The notes below the pieces were generated by a model. The model was given only the letters and a program-made list of their open reading frames with translations, was not told where the DNA came from and searched no databases. Shown one piece after another: positions 17,481 through 27,062 of a stretch of DNA of 64,000 nucleotides. Where the stretch lies: positions 4,278,001 through 4,342,000 of the forward strand of contig OZ220717.1 of NCBI GenBank assembly GCA_965116625.1. Direction: 5' to 3'. Every line of letters begins with the position of its first letter. Within the stretch, counting starts at the first letter, position 1. The DNA comes from VXNE01 sp965116625 (GTDB lineage: Bacteria > Pseudomonadota > Gammaproteobacteria > Pseudomonadales > Azotimanducaceae). The translations under genes and the position numbers were made by a program.

Positions 17481-18836
17481 ATGCCCGCGCAGTCCATGGA
17501 CGAACTGGTTGCCCTGTGCAAGCGCCGCGGGTTCATCTTTCCGGCGAGCGACATCTATGGCGGGTTGCAGGGCATATACGATTACGGCCCGCTCGGCGTT
17601 GAACTCAAGAACAACCTCAAGACCGCCTGGTGGCGCGCCGTGGTGTACCAGCGCGACGACGTCGAAGGGCTGGACTCCGCCATCCTGACCAACCAGAGCG
17701 TGCTGCGCTACTCCGGCCACGAAGCGACTTTCACGGATCCGCTGGTGGACTGCCGCTCCTGCAAGTCACGGTGGCGGGCGGACCATGTCGGGGACCGGTG
17801 CCCGAATTGCGGCTCCGGCGACCTCACCGAGCCGCGCGAGTTCAACCTGATGTTCAGAACCGCCTTTGGACCGATCGACGACGGGACTTCCTTCGCCTAC
17901 CTGCGTCCCGAAACGGCGCAGTCGATCTTTACCAACTTCAAGCACGTGATCGACTCCACCTCCCGGCGCCCGCCTTTCGGCATCGCCCAGATCGGCAAGG
18001 CGTTCCGCAACGAGATCACCCCCAGAAACTTCATATTCCGTTCACGTGAGTTCGAGCAGATGGAGCTCGAGTTCTTTGTCGAGCCCGGCACCGACGAAGA
18101 GTGGCACCAGACCTGGGTGCAGGACCGTCTGGCGTGGTGGCAGGACCAGGGAGTGAACCCGAACAACCTGCAGCTCTACCACGTGCCCAAGGGCGAACTG
18201 GCGCACTATTCAAAGGCGACCGTGGACATCATGTACCGCTTTCCCCATGGGACAGAAGAACTGGAAGGGGTCGCGAACCGAACCGACTTCGACCTCGGCT
18301 CACATACGAGGGGTCAGTCCGAACTCGGGATCGACGCCGCCGTCATGCCGAACGCGGACTCGACGGCCCGGCTCGCGACACCGGACCAGGCGTCCGGAAA
18401 GTGGACGGTGCCCTACGTGATCGAACCGTCCGCGGGCGTGGACCGGGGCGTGCTCGCACTCCTCAACGAAGCGTACCGCGTGGAGGAACTCGACAAGGGC
18501 AGGCAGCGCACCGTGCTCGGCCTGAAACCGCACCTGGCGCCGATCAAGGCCGCGGTGCTGCCGCTCAAGCGCAACCATGAAGGCATCGTCGCGAAGGCAC
18601 GGTCGATCAAGCAGGAACTGCAGGCGCTGGGGCTCGGGCGCGTGCTGTACGAGAACACCGGCAACATCGGCAAGGGCTACCGCCGTCACGACGAGGTGGG
18701 GACGCCTTTCTGCGTGACAGTCGACTTCCAGACCATCGAGGAGGACGACACGGTCACGGTGCGCGACCGCGACACCATGGACCAGTGCCGCGTGGCGGTG
18801 AACGACCTGCCCTCCTGGCTGTCGGAGCGCCTGTGA
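17481..18836 (+). CDS. glyQS: Glycyl-tRNA synthetase, dimeric single-chain type
   Basis: A 451-residue class II synthetase that charges tRNA-Gly. It is the single-chain alpha2 type, not the GlyQ plus GlyS pair usual in most gammaproteobacteria. I see a zinc motif with CRSCKS and CPNCGSG near residues 92 to 115, motif 2 around FRNEITPRNFIFRSREFEQM, and motif 3 around PYVIEPSAGVDRGVLALL, with the anticodon-binding domain after it. The ATG at 17481 gives MPAQSMDELVALCKRRGF, the normal start. Its stop overlaps the next gene by GTGA. Confidence 0.95.
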   Translation: MPAQSMDELVALCKRRGFIFPASDIYGGLQGIYDYGPLGVELKNNLKTAWWRAVVYQRDDVEGLDSAILTNQSVLRYSGHEATFTDPLVDCRSCKSRWRADHVGDRCPNCGSGDLTEPREFNLMFRTAFGPIDDGTSFAYLRPETAQSIFTNFKHVIDSTSRRPPFGIAQIGKAFRNEITPRNFIFRSREFEQMELEFFVEPGTDEEWHQTWVQDRLAWWQDQGVNPNNLQLYHVPKGELAHYSKATVDIMYRFPHGTEELEGVANRTDFDLGSHTRGQSELGIDAAVMPNADSTARLATPDQASGKWTVPYVIEPSAGVDRGVLALLNEAYRVEELDKGRQRTVLGLKPHLAPIKAAVLPLKRNHEGIVAKARSIKQELQALGLGRVLYENTGNIGKGYRRHDEVGTPFCVTVDFQTIEEDDTVTVRDRDTMDQCRVAVNDLPSWLSERL

Positions 18837-19354
18837 CGCGCGCCGTCGTCACAACCATCGGCCGGGACCGGCCGGGGCTCGTCAACGATCTGGCGAAGCT
18901 GGCACACGATCTCAGGTTGTCCATCGAGGACAGCCGCATGACGGTGCTCGGAGGCGAATTCGCGGTGCTGATGAGCGTATCGGGCGGCGGCCTGGCACTC
19001 TCGCGCCTCGAGGAGAAACTCGCCCAGCTCGCCGAGGCCAACGGCCTCGCATACCTGTTCCGCCGCACCAGCGACCGCGAGGGGGTCGAGGGATGCCTCC
19101 CCTATACCGTGAGCGTCACGGCGATGGACCATCCCGGAATCGTCTACGCCGTGGCGAGCTTCTTCTCTTCCCGCAGCATCAACATACACAACCTCGACAC
19201 CGTGACCGAGCGCGCGCCGCACACGGGGACGCCGCTGTTCTCCATGGTCATGGAGATAGAGGTGCCGCCCACCGTGCGCATCGCGGAACTGCGGGACGCC
19301 TTCTTCTACTTCTGCGACGACCGCGACCTCGACGCCGAGTTTCGCCCCGCCTGA
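18833..19354 (+). CDS. GcvR-like protein with two ACT domains
   Basis: A 173-residue protein of two ACT domains: TTIGRDRPGLVNDLAKLAHD at the start and VTAMDHPGIVYAVASFFSSR from about residue 95. This is the layout of GcvR, the glycine-responsive antagonist of GcvA. The start is a GTG at 18833 that overlaps the glycyl-tRNA synthetase stop by four bases, so it is made with that enzyme. A glycine-sensing role fits this neighbour, but no gcvTHP genes are in the window, so the target is unknown. Confidence 0.82.
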   Translation: MTRAVVTTIGRDRPGLVNDLAKLAHDLRLSIEDSRMTVLGGEFAVLMSVSGGGLALSRLEEKLAQLAEANGLAYLFRRTSDREGVEGCLPYTVSVTAMDHPGIVYAVASFFSSRSINIHNLDTVTERAPHTGTPLFSMVMEIEVPPTVRIAELRDAFFYFCDDRDLDAEFRPA

Positions 19355-19402
19355 GCTGTCCCGCGAAAGCCACGGTCGCGAAGCGGCCTTGGCACGCGTC
19401 GG

Positions 19403-21100
19403 CTACCTGCCGGACGGAAGTTCGGCCGACAGGCCTGGATGCAGCGAAGACAGCGTCAGGTTCGGGTTGTAGTACGGGTCGCGGGGCAGGTGCTCGGCGA
19501 TAAAGCGTTCCAGCCGGTCGTTGTCCGACTGCGGGTCCGAACGGCCCCGCGACTGCGATTCGTGGTGCAGCAGAACGACTTCCGGCAGGTAGACATTGCG
19601 CAGTCCCGCGAGGTGCGCGCGCAGGCAGAATTCGGTGTCGTTGCCCACGACCCGGTAGTCCTCGTTGAAGACGCCTATGGTTTCCACCACGTTGCGGCTC
19701 ACGGCAAGACACGCCCCGGTCACCGTCGCCACGTTGCGCGGAACCGTCGGCGGAACAAACGCGCCGCTCACTTCCTCCGGGCGGACCCCGCTGTAGACGT
19801 GGCCTGCACGTCCGCCGTAACCGACCACGACGCCTGCATGTTGAATCGTTCCGTCGCCGAACAGCAGCAACGCCCCGACAACACCCACATCCTCCCGCGT
19901 TGCGTATTCGGCGATGCGCGCAAGCCATCCGTCGGTCATCGACACGGTGTCGTTGTTCAGGAACACGAACACGTCACCGGTGGCCTCGGCCATGGCAAGG
20001 TTGTTGAGCCGTGACCAGTTGAACTCGATGTCGGCGGTCAATGTACGGAAGTTCCCGCAATCGCGTTCCATGCGTTCAAGCAACTCGCGCGTCTCCCGCT
20101 CACTGGATCCGTTGTCCACGACGATGACCTCGAATTCGCCCCCGGTGTTGGTCGCGTACAGGCTGTCCACGCACGGTGCCAGCAGTTCGACGCGGTCGCG
20201 CGTCGGGATCACGACGGTGACGCGCGCTACGGCACTGTTCCCGAAGCGGCAGCGCCAACCCGTAGGCGTTGCCTCGACGCGTGCGCAGCAACCGTATCGA
20301 TGCTGCAAGAGCTGCTCCAGGCAATCCGGCGGCGCTGACGGCGTGCGTCTCGTGCCGGACAGTGTGTGGCTCAGTATCGCGGGCAGGTGTTCGATTCGGC
20401 TCGCGGCATCCACCAGGCGGAGCACCGATGCGTACGGCTCGTCGAAGCGCCAGGTCCCGTCCCAGATCCGGCGCGATACGCCCACGCAGTCTGACATGTA
20501 GTCCTGGTGAAACAGCAGGTCCGGCGAAAAGTCGGGCTTGAAGTAGGGAAGCTGGCGGTTCCCCTCCAAGTCGATCCGATCCGAGTCGCCGTAGACCAGG
20601 TCCGCCCCCGTAGCGAGCGCGCGGGTGATTGCGCCCAGGCTGTCGCGGTGCAGGCAGCAGGCGCGGCCCGGAAAGACGACCCCCAGGGCGTCGGCGGGCA
20701 ACCGGCACTCACCTGCCATCGGATGGGCATCGACGCCATGCGCGCGAAGCTCACCGAGCGGATCATGCCGGTCTGGTTCGGCATCGACGAGCACCCTGGC
20801 GCACCGCGCGGTTTCGATCAGGTTCGCGAGAATGGAACCGAACTGCTCGTCATCGAGCCCCCGAAGACTGACAGCCACCGCAACCCTGACCGGTTGGCTG
20901 CCGCTCCCTGTCTCCGTGACATCGATCCAGGCGCGATAGCGCCGGGCCTGTTTTCCAGGGTACAGCGACGTGTAGTCGATCAGCACGCCGTAGGCCCGGC
21001 GCAATCCGCCCGCACGCAACAGGGCGCGCAGAAGCCCTGTTGCTCCCCGGCGCGCGCGCCAGGATCCGGGCAGGTCCCGCACGACCCGCAGGAACCGCAT
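19403..21100 (-). CDS. Glycosyltransferase family 2, two-domain (rhamnosyltransferase-like)
   Basis: A 565-residue glycosyltransferase with two GT2-like parts. The N-terminal part (to about residue 260) contains ADLVYGDSDRIDLEGNRQLP and FKPDFSPDLLFHQDYMSD, typical of large rhamnosyltransferase-like enzymes. The second, better-kept part begins VTVVIPTRDRVELLAPCVDS, with the donor-site VFLNNDT and GACLAVSRNVVETIGVFNED. It probably adds a sugar during surface polysaccharide assembly at the inner face of the membrane. The ATG at 21100 is chosen; earlier starts run into rmlA. It ends 49 bases from the convergent GcvR-like gene. Confidence 0.8.
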   Translation of the reverse strand: MRFLRVVRDLPGSWRARRGATGLLRALLRAGGLRRAYGVLIDYTSLYPGKQARRYRAWIDVTETGSGSQPVRVAVAVSLRGLDDEQFGSILANLIETARCARVLVDAEPDRHDPLGELRAHGVDAHPMAGECRLPADALGVVFPGRACCLHRDSLGAITRALATGADLVYGDSDRIDLEGNRQLPYFKPDFSPDLLFHQDYMSDCVGVSRRIWDGTWRFDEPYASVLRLVDAASRIEHLPAILSHTLSGTRRTPSAPPDCLEQLLQHRYGCCARVEATPTGWRCRFGNSAVARVTVVIPTRDRVELLAPCVDSLYATNTGGEFEVIVVDNGSSERETRELLERMERDCGNFRTLTADIEFNWSRLNNLAMAEATGDVFVFLNNDTVSMTDGWLARIAEYATREDVGVVGALLLFGDGTIQHAGVVVGYGGRAGHVYSGVRPEEVSGAFVPPTVPRNVATVTGACLAVSRNVVETIGVFNEDYRVVGNDTEFCLRAHLAGLRNVYLPEVVLLHHESQSRGRSDPQSDNDRLERFIAEHLPRDPYYNPNLTLSSLHPGLSAELPSGR

Positions 21101-21146
21101 TAGCCGCCGGCAATGGCGATTCACGATCGCTGGCAGCACGGCGTTC

Positions 21147-22013
21147 TCAGCCTTGCGCCAGCCGCAGCAGGTACTCTCCATAGGAACTGGCGGGCAGGTC
21201 TCGTCCGAGCGCCTCGAGTTCCCGGCGGCTGATCCAACCGTTGATGAAAGCGACTTCCTCCAGCACCGCTATCCGCTCGCCGTGGCGGCTCTCCAGCGTC
21301 TGTACGAAGGTGGAAGCCTCCACCAGGCTGTCGTGGGTGCCCGCATCGAACCAGGTAAAACCGCGCCCAAGACACTCGACGTGCAGGTCGCCGCGCTCAA
21401 GGTAGTGGCGGTTGACGTCACTGATCTCGAGTTCGCCCCGTCCGCTGGGTTTCACGTTGGCGGCGATGTCAACGACATCGGCGTCGTAGAAATAGAGTCC
21501 CGTCACTGCCCAATCGGAACGCGGATGTGCGGGTTTCTCCTCGATCGAGGTCGCCCTCTCCTGCTCATCGAATGCCACCACCCCGTAGCGCTCCGGGTCC
21601 GGCACGCGATAGCCGAACACCGTGGCGCCCCGCGGGCGCGAAGACGCTGCGCGCAGTCTTTCCGTCAGCCCGTTGCCGAAGAATATGTTGTCGCCGAGGG
21701 CCAGCGCGCAGGCATCGCCGTCGATGAAGTCCCTGCCGATCAGGAACGCCTGGGCCAATCCATCCGGTTTCGGTTGCGGCGCATAGTCGAGCCGCATGCC
21801 CAGTCGGCTGCCGTCGCCCAGCAGGTGCCGGTAGCTCTCGAGATGCCCTGGGGAGGAGATGATGAGAATCTCCCGGATCTCCGCCAGCATGAGGATGCTC
21901 AACGGGTAGAACACCATCGGCTTGTTGTACACGGGCAGCAGTTGTTTCGAAACCGTGAGCGTGAGGGGATAAAGACGCGTCCCAGCGCCCCCCGCGAGAA
22001 TGATGCCCTTCAT
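21147..22013 (-). CDS. rmlA: Glucose-1-phosphate thymidylyltransferase (RmlA)
   Basis: A 288-residue nucleotidyltransferase that makes dTDP-glucose from dTTP and glucose 1-phosphate. The signature KGIILAGGAGTRLYPLT lies at the N-terminus, followed by SKQLLPVYNKPMVFYPL, LGDNIFFG, SIEEKPAHPRSDWAVTGLYF and RGFTWFDAGTHDSL, all in family order and with the usual length. rmlB, rmlC and rmlD are not in the window, so the rest of dTDP-rhamnose synthesis must lie elsewhere. It sits between a glycosyltransferase and an epimerase on the same strand. Confidence 0.95.
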   Translation of the reverse strand: MKGIILAGGAGTRLYPLTLTVSKQLLPVYNKPMVFYPLSILMLAEIREILIISSPGHLESYRHLLGDGSRLGMRLDYAPQPKPDGLAQAFLIGRDFIDGDACALALGDNIFFGNGLTERLRAASSRPRGATVFGYRVPDPERYGVVAFDEQERATSIEEKPAHPRSDWAVTGLYFYDADVVDIAANVKPSGRGELEISDVNRHYLERGDLHVECLGRGFTWFDAGTHDSLVEASTFVQTLESRHGERIAVLEEVAFINGWISRRELEALGRDLPASSYGEYLLRLAQG

Positions 22014-22078
22014 GCAGTTTCTTCTGGCCTCGTCATTGCTTGCTTGCGGACGTCACCCCATCCAGACACGCCCGGCAC

Positions 22079-23113
22079 CTAAATATCAACGATTCCGCCG
22101 TACATTTCGACATCGCGCAAGACCGTCTGCCAATGCAGCAGTTCCTTGTACCAGTCGAGCGTGATGGTCTGGACCGTACGGTCGACCTTGCCGGCATCCA
22201 GCGCTTCGCAGATCTCGGCGACGCCGTCTTCCGCGGTCTTCTCGGCGCGATAGCCCAGCGACTCGATCTTGTCGAACGCAACGCGATAGCTGCGTCGATC
22301 CGGGTCGCCGTACCACTCGATCTCCACGTTCCCCGGCACGCACGCCGCGACCGCTTCGCCAAGGGCGCGGATCTGGTAGCTGTTCGACGCGGAGCCAACG
22401 TTGTAGATCTCGCCGTTCACCGTCGCCGCGTCCGCTTCCAGCATGAACATCAACGCGCGCGCCGTATCGCGCACGTGGACCATTGGACGCCATTGCGTGC
22501 CGTCCCGCATCAGTGGCAGCTTGCCGGTCTTCCAGGCACCGTAGGTCATGCCGTTGACCGCCAGGTCGAAACGCATGCGCGGAGACAGCCCGTACACGGT
22601 CGCCTGTCGTACCACGACAACACAAAAGGACTCGTCCGCAAGCGGCAACACCCCGAGTTCGGCCAGTTCGTTGGCCCGCGCATAGGTCGTAAGCGGGTTC
22701 GTGGGATTCCTCTCGTCGGCGATGACACCCTCGTCCTGTGCCCCGTAGATGCTGCATGAGGACGGCAGGACATAGCGCCGTGCCCCGGCCCCTTTTGCGA
22801 GGCCCGCCGTGCGCACCCGCGCGCGATGGTTGATGGCGAGCGTCGCGTCCTGGAACAGTTCGCCGGAGGGGTCGTTGGAAATGGCGGCCAGGTCGATGAC
22901 CGCTTCCACGCCCGCCATGTGATCTGGCGTCAGCTTGCGGGTGTCCTCGACGATGACTTCGAGACCCGCCTGGTCCGCCAGCAATTCGCGACCGAAGAAA
23001 AACCGGTCCACGGCGCGGACCCGGTAGCCTTCCCGGAGCAGCATGGGCACCAGCGTCGTGCCGATGTAGCCGCCCGCCCCCGTGACGAGGACAAGATCCC
23101 GCGCGCGCGTCAT
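22079..23113 (-). CDS. NAD-dependent epimerase/dehydratase (extended SDR) with altered YxxxK
   Basis: A 344-residue extended short-chain dehydrogenase acting on nucleotide sugars. The cofactor loop is VTGAGGYIGTT (residues 10-20); DLAAISNDPS and SSCSIYG (118-124) follow. The catalytic Tyr is Tyr144 in TTYARANELAE, but the residue four places on is Asn148, where nearly all family members have Lys. The codon is AAC, so one change cannot simply be a sequencing slip from AAA or AAG without a base substitution. The rest of the fold looks whole. The product sugar is unknown; the neighbours rmlA and manC place it in surface polysaccharide synthesis. Confidence 0.85.
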   Translation of the reverse strand: MTRARDLVLVTGAGGYIGTTLVPMLLREGYRVRAVDRFFFGRELLADQAGLEVIVEDTRKLTPDHMAGVEAVIDLAAISNDPSGELFQDATLAINHRARVRTAGLAKGAGARRYVLPSSCSIYGAQDEGVIADERNPTNPLTTYARANELAELGVLPLADESFCVVVVRQATVYGLSPRMRFDLAVNGMTYGAWKTGKLPLMRDGTQWRPMVHVRDTARALMFMLEADAATVNGEIYNVGSASNSYQIRALGEAVAACVPGNVEIEWYGDPDRRSYRVAFDKIESLGYRAEKTAEDGVAEICEALDAGKVDRTVQTITLDWYKELLHWQTVLRDVEMYGGIVDI

Positions 23114-23222
23114 GCCGTGACCCGTAAGGCTCTACTTGTTGCCGTGCCTGCCCGCGAGGCAGCCATGGCGGCCGACGTAACCCGAATCGCGGGACACTCC
23201 ACGCACGCCCTGCCACCTGGCC

Positions 23223-24653
23223 TCAGGAGCGGTTGGATTCTTCATCGGCGCGCTCATAGTCGTCATCAAACCGGACGATGTCGTCCTCTCCAAGGTAGTC
23301 GCCCACCTGCACCTCGATCAGTTCCATCGGCACGGTCCCCGGATTGCTGATCCGATGCCTGCTGCCCAGGGGAATATAGGTCGATTCGTTTGCCGAAAGG
23401 GTCAGGGTGTCATCTCCGCAGGTAACCTCGGCCGTGCCGCGCACGACGATCCAATGCTCCGAGCGGTGCTGGTGCGCCTGCAGCGACAGCCGGGCGCCCG
23501 GATTCACCGAGATCTTCTTGACCTGGTAGTGCTCGCCCGCCTCCACGACTTCGTAGCTTCCCCAGGGCCGGTTGACGCGGGTATGCGCATCGTACTGCGT
23601 ATAGTCCAGGTCCTTGATGCGCCCGACCACTTCCTTGACCTTCTGGGTATGGCCCTCTCCCGCGATCAATACCGCGTCGGCGGTATCCACGACCATGAGG
23701 CCGTCAACGCCCACGGTCACCACCAGCCGCTTGTCCGCCTGCACGAGGGAGTTCTTGGTGTCGAGGGTGATGACATCCCCCGCGATGGCGTTGTTGTCCT
23801 CGTTGCGCGCCCGGAGTCCGTGCAGCGCCGACCAGGACCCGACGTCGGACCAGCCCACATCGAGCGGCAGCATCACGGCGGCTTCCGTCTTCTCCATGAT
23901 GCCGTAATCGATCGAGTCGTTCGGCGAGTCCGCGAATTCCGGACCCGGGCGGAAGAAATCCTGGTGGTCGGACCCGGAGGCCACCGCCGCCTGGCAAGAC
24001 GCGAGCATTCTGGGCTGGTAGCGGCCCAGTTGCTCCAGGTATGTGCTCGCCCGGCAGAGGAATATGCCGCTGTTCCAGTAGAAGTCTCCCGACTCCACGT
24101 ATGCCACCGCGGTCGCCGAGTCAGGTTTCTCAAAAAACTGGGCCACTCGACGAAGCCCGCCATCCAGCGATTCACCCGCGCGGATGTAGCCGTACCCCGT
24201 GTCCGGACTCGATGGCCGAACGCCGAACGCGACCAGTCGGCCCGAGCCGGCCGCGTCCAGCCCGGATCGCACGGTGGCGCAGAAGGCATCCGGCAGTTCG
24301 ATGTGGTGATCGGAAGGCACGATCAGCAGCACCGGATCCAGACCATGCCCGCGCGCGTGACACGCCGCCAGCCCCGCCGCGGGCGCCGTGCCGCACGCCA
24401 CGCTCTCCAGCAGGATGGCGCCACATGGCCGGGCGATCTCGCGGCAGTGTTCGGCGACGAGAAACCTATGCTCCTCATTGCAGACGATGTAGGGCGGCAT
24501 GGCGTCGAGGCGTGCCACCCGAAGCAGCGTTTCCTGCAACATCGAGCGGTCGCTGGTCAGTGACAGGAAGTGCTTGGGGAAGCGCCCGCGCGACAGGGGC
24601 CACAGCCGCGTTCCCGATCCGCCTGCCAATACTACGGGAAGGATAGACTCCAA
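23223..24653 (-). CDS. manC: Mannose-1-phosphate guanylyltransferase / mannose-6-phosphate isomerase (ManC)
   Basis: A 476-residue type II enzyme making GDP-mannose, with the guanylyltransferase part first (LPVVLAGGSGTRLWPLSR, then FGVRPSSPDTGYGYI and FFEKPD) and the cupin isomerase part at the C-terminus (NRPWGSYEVVEAGEHYQVKK, LSLQAHQHRSEHWIVVRGTA, NESTYIPLGSRHRISNPG). The start is a TTG at 24653, the only codon that leaves the first beta strand whole. GDP-mannose would feed the nearby glycosyltransferases. The divergent glycosyltransferase gene starts 118 bases away. Confidence 0.94.
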   Translation of the reverse strand: MESILPVVLAGGSGTRLWPLSRGRFPKHFLSLTSDRSMLQETLLRVARLDAMPPYIVCNEEHRFLVAEHCREIARPCGAILLESVACGTAPAAGLAACHARGHGLDPVLLIVPSDHHIELPDAFCATVRSGLDAAGSGRLVAFGVRPSSPDTGYGYIRAGESLDGGLRRVAQFFEKPDSATAVAYVESGDFYWNSGIFLCRASTYLEQLGRYQPRMLASCQAAVASGSDHQDFFRPGPEFADSPNDSIDYGIMEKTEAAVMLPLDVGWSDVGSWSALHGLRARNEDNNAIAGDVITLDTKNSLVQADKRLVVTVGVDGLMVVDTADAVLIAGEGHTQKVKEVVGRIKDLDYTQYDAHTRVNRPWGSYEVVEAGEHYQVKKISVNPGARLSLQAHQHRSEHWIVVRGTAEVTCGDDTLTLSANESTYIPLGSRHRISNPGTVPMELIEVQVGDYLGEDDIVRFDDDYERADEESNRS

Positions 24654-24771
24654 ATGCTTGCTCCCGGACGGGGAGACCAGGTGGGTATTTCGCCGGTCTC
24701 CATACTGTTGCTATCATTCTAGCGCGTTGCGTTCGGCCGTTGGGAGAGGTAGCCAGCCGGGCGCGGGGGCC

Positions 24772-25968
24772 ATGCCGGGGGGCACATTGCGCGTTCTACA
24801 CGTCTACCGAACCTATTTCCCCGATAGCCAGGGCGGAATCGAAGAACTCATTCGTCAGATCTGCCTTGACACCAAGTCGCGCGGCATCGACAACCGCCTG
24901 CTCGCGCTTAGCGCCGACGCCCGGCCCCGGGTTCTCCGCCACAACGAAGTGAAGGTATATCGCGCGCACCGCGACCTCGAGGTCGCTTCCTGCGGCATGT
25001 CCATGCAGGCCTTCGCCATGCACGAACGGCTCGCCGAATGGGCCGACCTCGTCCACTATCACTTCCCCTGGCCGTTCGGCGATGTCCTGAACCTGACCTG
25101 CCGCGTCAAGCGGCCGACAGTATTGACCTACCATTCCGACATCGTCCGGCAGCGCGTGCTCCGGCTGCTCTATCGGCCGGTGATGCACCGGTTCCTGCGT
25201 AACGTCGACCGTATCGTGGGCACATCGCCCAACTACTTCGCCACCAGCGACGTGCTGCGCCGTTTCCAGGACAAGGTGGAGATCGTACCCATCGGCCTGA
25301 ACGAACACACGTATCCGAAGGTCTGTCCCCGCATTCGCGCCCGGATGCGGGACAAGTACGGAGAGGGTTTCTTCCTCTTCATCGGCGTCCTGCGCTACTA
25401 CAAGGGATTGCATATCCTCCTCGACGCGTGCCCCGGCGCGCCTTTCCGCGTGGTCATCGCCGGGTCGGGTCCCACGGAACGCGAACTGCTCGACCAGGCG
25501 CAGCGGCTACGCCTCGATAACGTCGACTTCACCGGTTACGTGTCGAACGAGGAAAAGGTGGCACTGCTGTCGCTTTGCCGCGGCGTGGTCTTTCCGTCCT
25601 ACCTGCGCACCGAGGCCTTCGGCGTGGCGTTGCTGGAAGGCGCGATGTACTCCAAGGCACTGATTTCAACGGAAGCGGGATCGGGCACCAGCCACGTCAA
25701 CATCGGCGGCGAAACCGGGCTGGTCGTGGCTCCGGGATCCCCTCCCTCGCTGCGCCAGGCGATGGACCGCATCCACGACTGTCCGGACTTGGCGTGCGCC
25801 ATGGGAAGGCGAGCCCGGCAAAGGTTCGATCAACTCTTCACCGGCGACCTGATGGGCGAACGTTACGACGCGATCTACCGCAGTCTCAGTCAGAAGACCT
25901 CCCACGCACTCGACGCGGAAAAACAGCGCAGCAACGGCGCGCATATCCGGGAAACCGACGGCCGGTGA
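24772..25968 (+). CDS. Glycosyltransferase family 4
   Basis: A 398-residue GT-B glycosyltransferase. The N-terminus RVLHVYRTYFPDSQGGIEEL is typical of family 4, and the donor site is seen in FLFIGVLRYYKGLHILLDA, VIAGSGPTERELL and RTEAFGVALLEGAMYSKALI, which holds the E-x7-E motif. It likely uses a GDP- or UDP-sugar to extend a polyprenyl-linked chain in the cytosol. The ATG at 24772 is chosen although the frame stays open upstream, because the family start fits here. It overlaps the next gene by GTGA. Confidence 0.87.
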   Translation: MPGGTLRVLHVYRTYFPDSQGGIEELIRQICLDTKSRGIDNRLLALSADARPRVLRHNEVKVYRAHRDLEVASCGMSMQAFAMHERLAEWADLVHYHFPWPFGDVLNLTCRVKRPTVLTYHSDIVRQRVLRLLYRPVMHRFLRNVDRIVGTSPNYFATSDVLRRFQDKVEIVPIGLNEHTYPKVCPRIRARMRDKYGEGFFLFIGVLRYYKGLHILLDACPGAPFRVVIAGSGPTERELLDQAQRLRLDNVDFTGYVSNEEKVALLSLCRGVVFPSYLRTEAFGVALLEGAMYSKALISTEAGSGTSHVNIGGETGLVVAPGSPPSLRQAMDRIHDCPDLACAMGRRARQRFDQLFTGDLMGERYDAIYRSLSQKTSHALDAEKQRSNGAHIRETDGR

Positions 25969-27062
25969 GAATCGCCGTCGATGCGCGTCCGCTGATCGCG
26001 CCGAAGACGGGCATCGGTCGATACCTGACCGAACTGCTGCGACGGATGCCGCAGCAATCCAACCACGAATGGTTTCTCTACGGCCCGGGGTCCGCCTGGG
26101 CGACATCGGTTCGTTCTGCCGACATGACCGCTCGTGCCGCTCGGGGGAATGTCGTGGTACGGAGGCCGAATCGTGTGGACGAACTGCATGCGCAGGTGAT
26201 GTTTCCGCGCTGGGCGGCGCTCGACCAGGCAGACGTCTTCTGGTCGCCCCGGCACCGCCTGCCGATCGGGCTGAGGACTCCCGCCGTCGTCACCGTCCAT
26301 GACCTGGTGTGGAAGCACGCACCGGCAACAATGAGACCACTCGGATACCTCCTCGAGCGCGCGACGATGCCGCGCTCCATTCGTCGAGCGCGTCGTCTCA
26401 TCGCGGTTTCGCGTGCGACCAGGTGCTCCATCGAACGCCACTTTCCCGAGGTCGCCAACAAGACGACCCTCATACGCGAGGGATCGTTCACCACCGCATC
26501 GGAGATTCCCGCCGCCCCGGTGGCCCGACCGTTCGGACTCTTCGTCGGGACATTCGAGCCGAGAAAGAACCTCCACCGCCTGCTGGCGGCGTTCGAGCGA
26601 ATCAGGGACGACGTGCAACACGACCTCCATCTTGTCGGCGGCGCGGGCTGGCGCATGCCAAAGCCGGAAGCTCTCGTCCAGGCGCATGGGCTGGAGTCCC
26701 GCGTTCATGCCCTGGGGTCACTGGAAGACGAAGACCTGCTTGCGCAGTACGCCGGTTGCGATTTTGTCGCGATGCCAAGTCTCTACGAGGGCTTCGGCCT
26801 GCCGATCATCGAAGCGATGACCTTCGGCAAGCCCGTGCTCACCGGCAATACGTCCGCCATGCCGGAGATTGCCGGCGATGCGGGACTGTTCGTCGATCCG
26901 ACATCCATCGATGACATCGCCCGCGGACTGAAGCGCATGATGACGGACACCTCGCTCCGATCACGATTGTCCGACGCCGCCCGGCGGCGGGCCATGGATT
27001 TCTCCTGGGACTCAGCCGCCGCCGAAACGATTCGCGTCATCGAGTCGGCCGCCGCCGCTTAG
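25965..27062 (+). CDS. Glycosyltransferase family 4 (mannosyltransferase-like)
   Basis: A 365-residue GT-B enzyme starting at a GTG that overlaps the previous stop by four bases. The first strand is RIAVDARPLIAPKTGIGRYL, followed by VVTVHDLVWKHAPATM, IAVSRATRCSIERHFP, FGLFVGTFEPRKNLHRLLAAF and PSLYEGFGLPIIEAMTFGKP with the E-x7-E donor motif. This pattern is that of bacterial mannosyltransferases of the WbaZ/MtfB kind, which fits GDP-mannose supply by the manC nearby. Its last 51 bases overlap the convergent ligase-like gene. Confidence 0.88.
   Translation: MRIAVDARPLIAPKTGIGRYLTELLRRMPQQSNHEWFLYGPGSAWATSVRSADMTARAARGNVVVRRPNRVDELHAQVMFPRWAALDQADVFWSPRHRLPIGLRTPAVVTVHDLVWKHAPATMRPLGYLLERATMPRSIRRARRLIAVSRATRCSIERHFPEVANKTTLIREGSFTTASEIPAAPVARPFGLFVGTFEPRKNLHRLLAAFERIRDDVQHDLHLVGGAGWRMPKPEALVQAHGLESRVHALGSLEDEDLLAQYAGCDFVAMPSLYEGFGLPIIEAMTFGKPVLTGNTSAMPEIAGDAGLFVDPTSIDDIARGLKRMMTDTSLRSRLSDAARRRAMDFSWDSAAAETIRVIESAAAA

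Noticed and set aside
21101..21181. A longer start for the GT2 gene
   Set aside because: The extra residues (MESTCCGWRKAEN) come from DNA that codes the end of rmlA in another frame.
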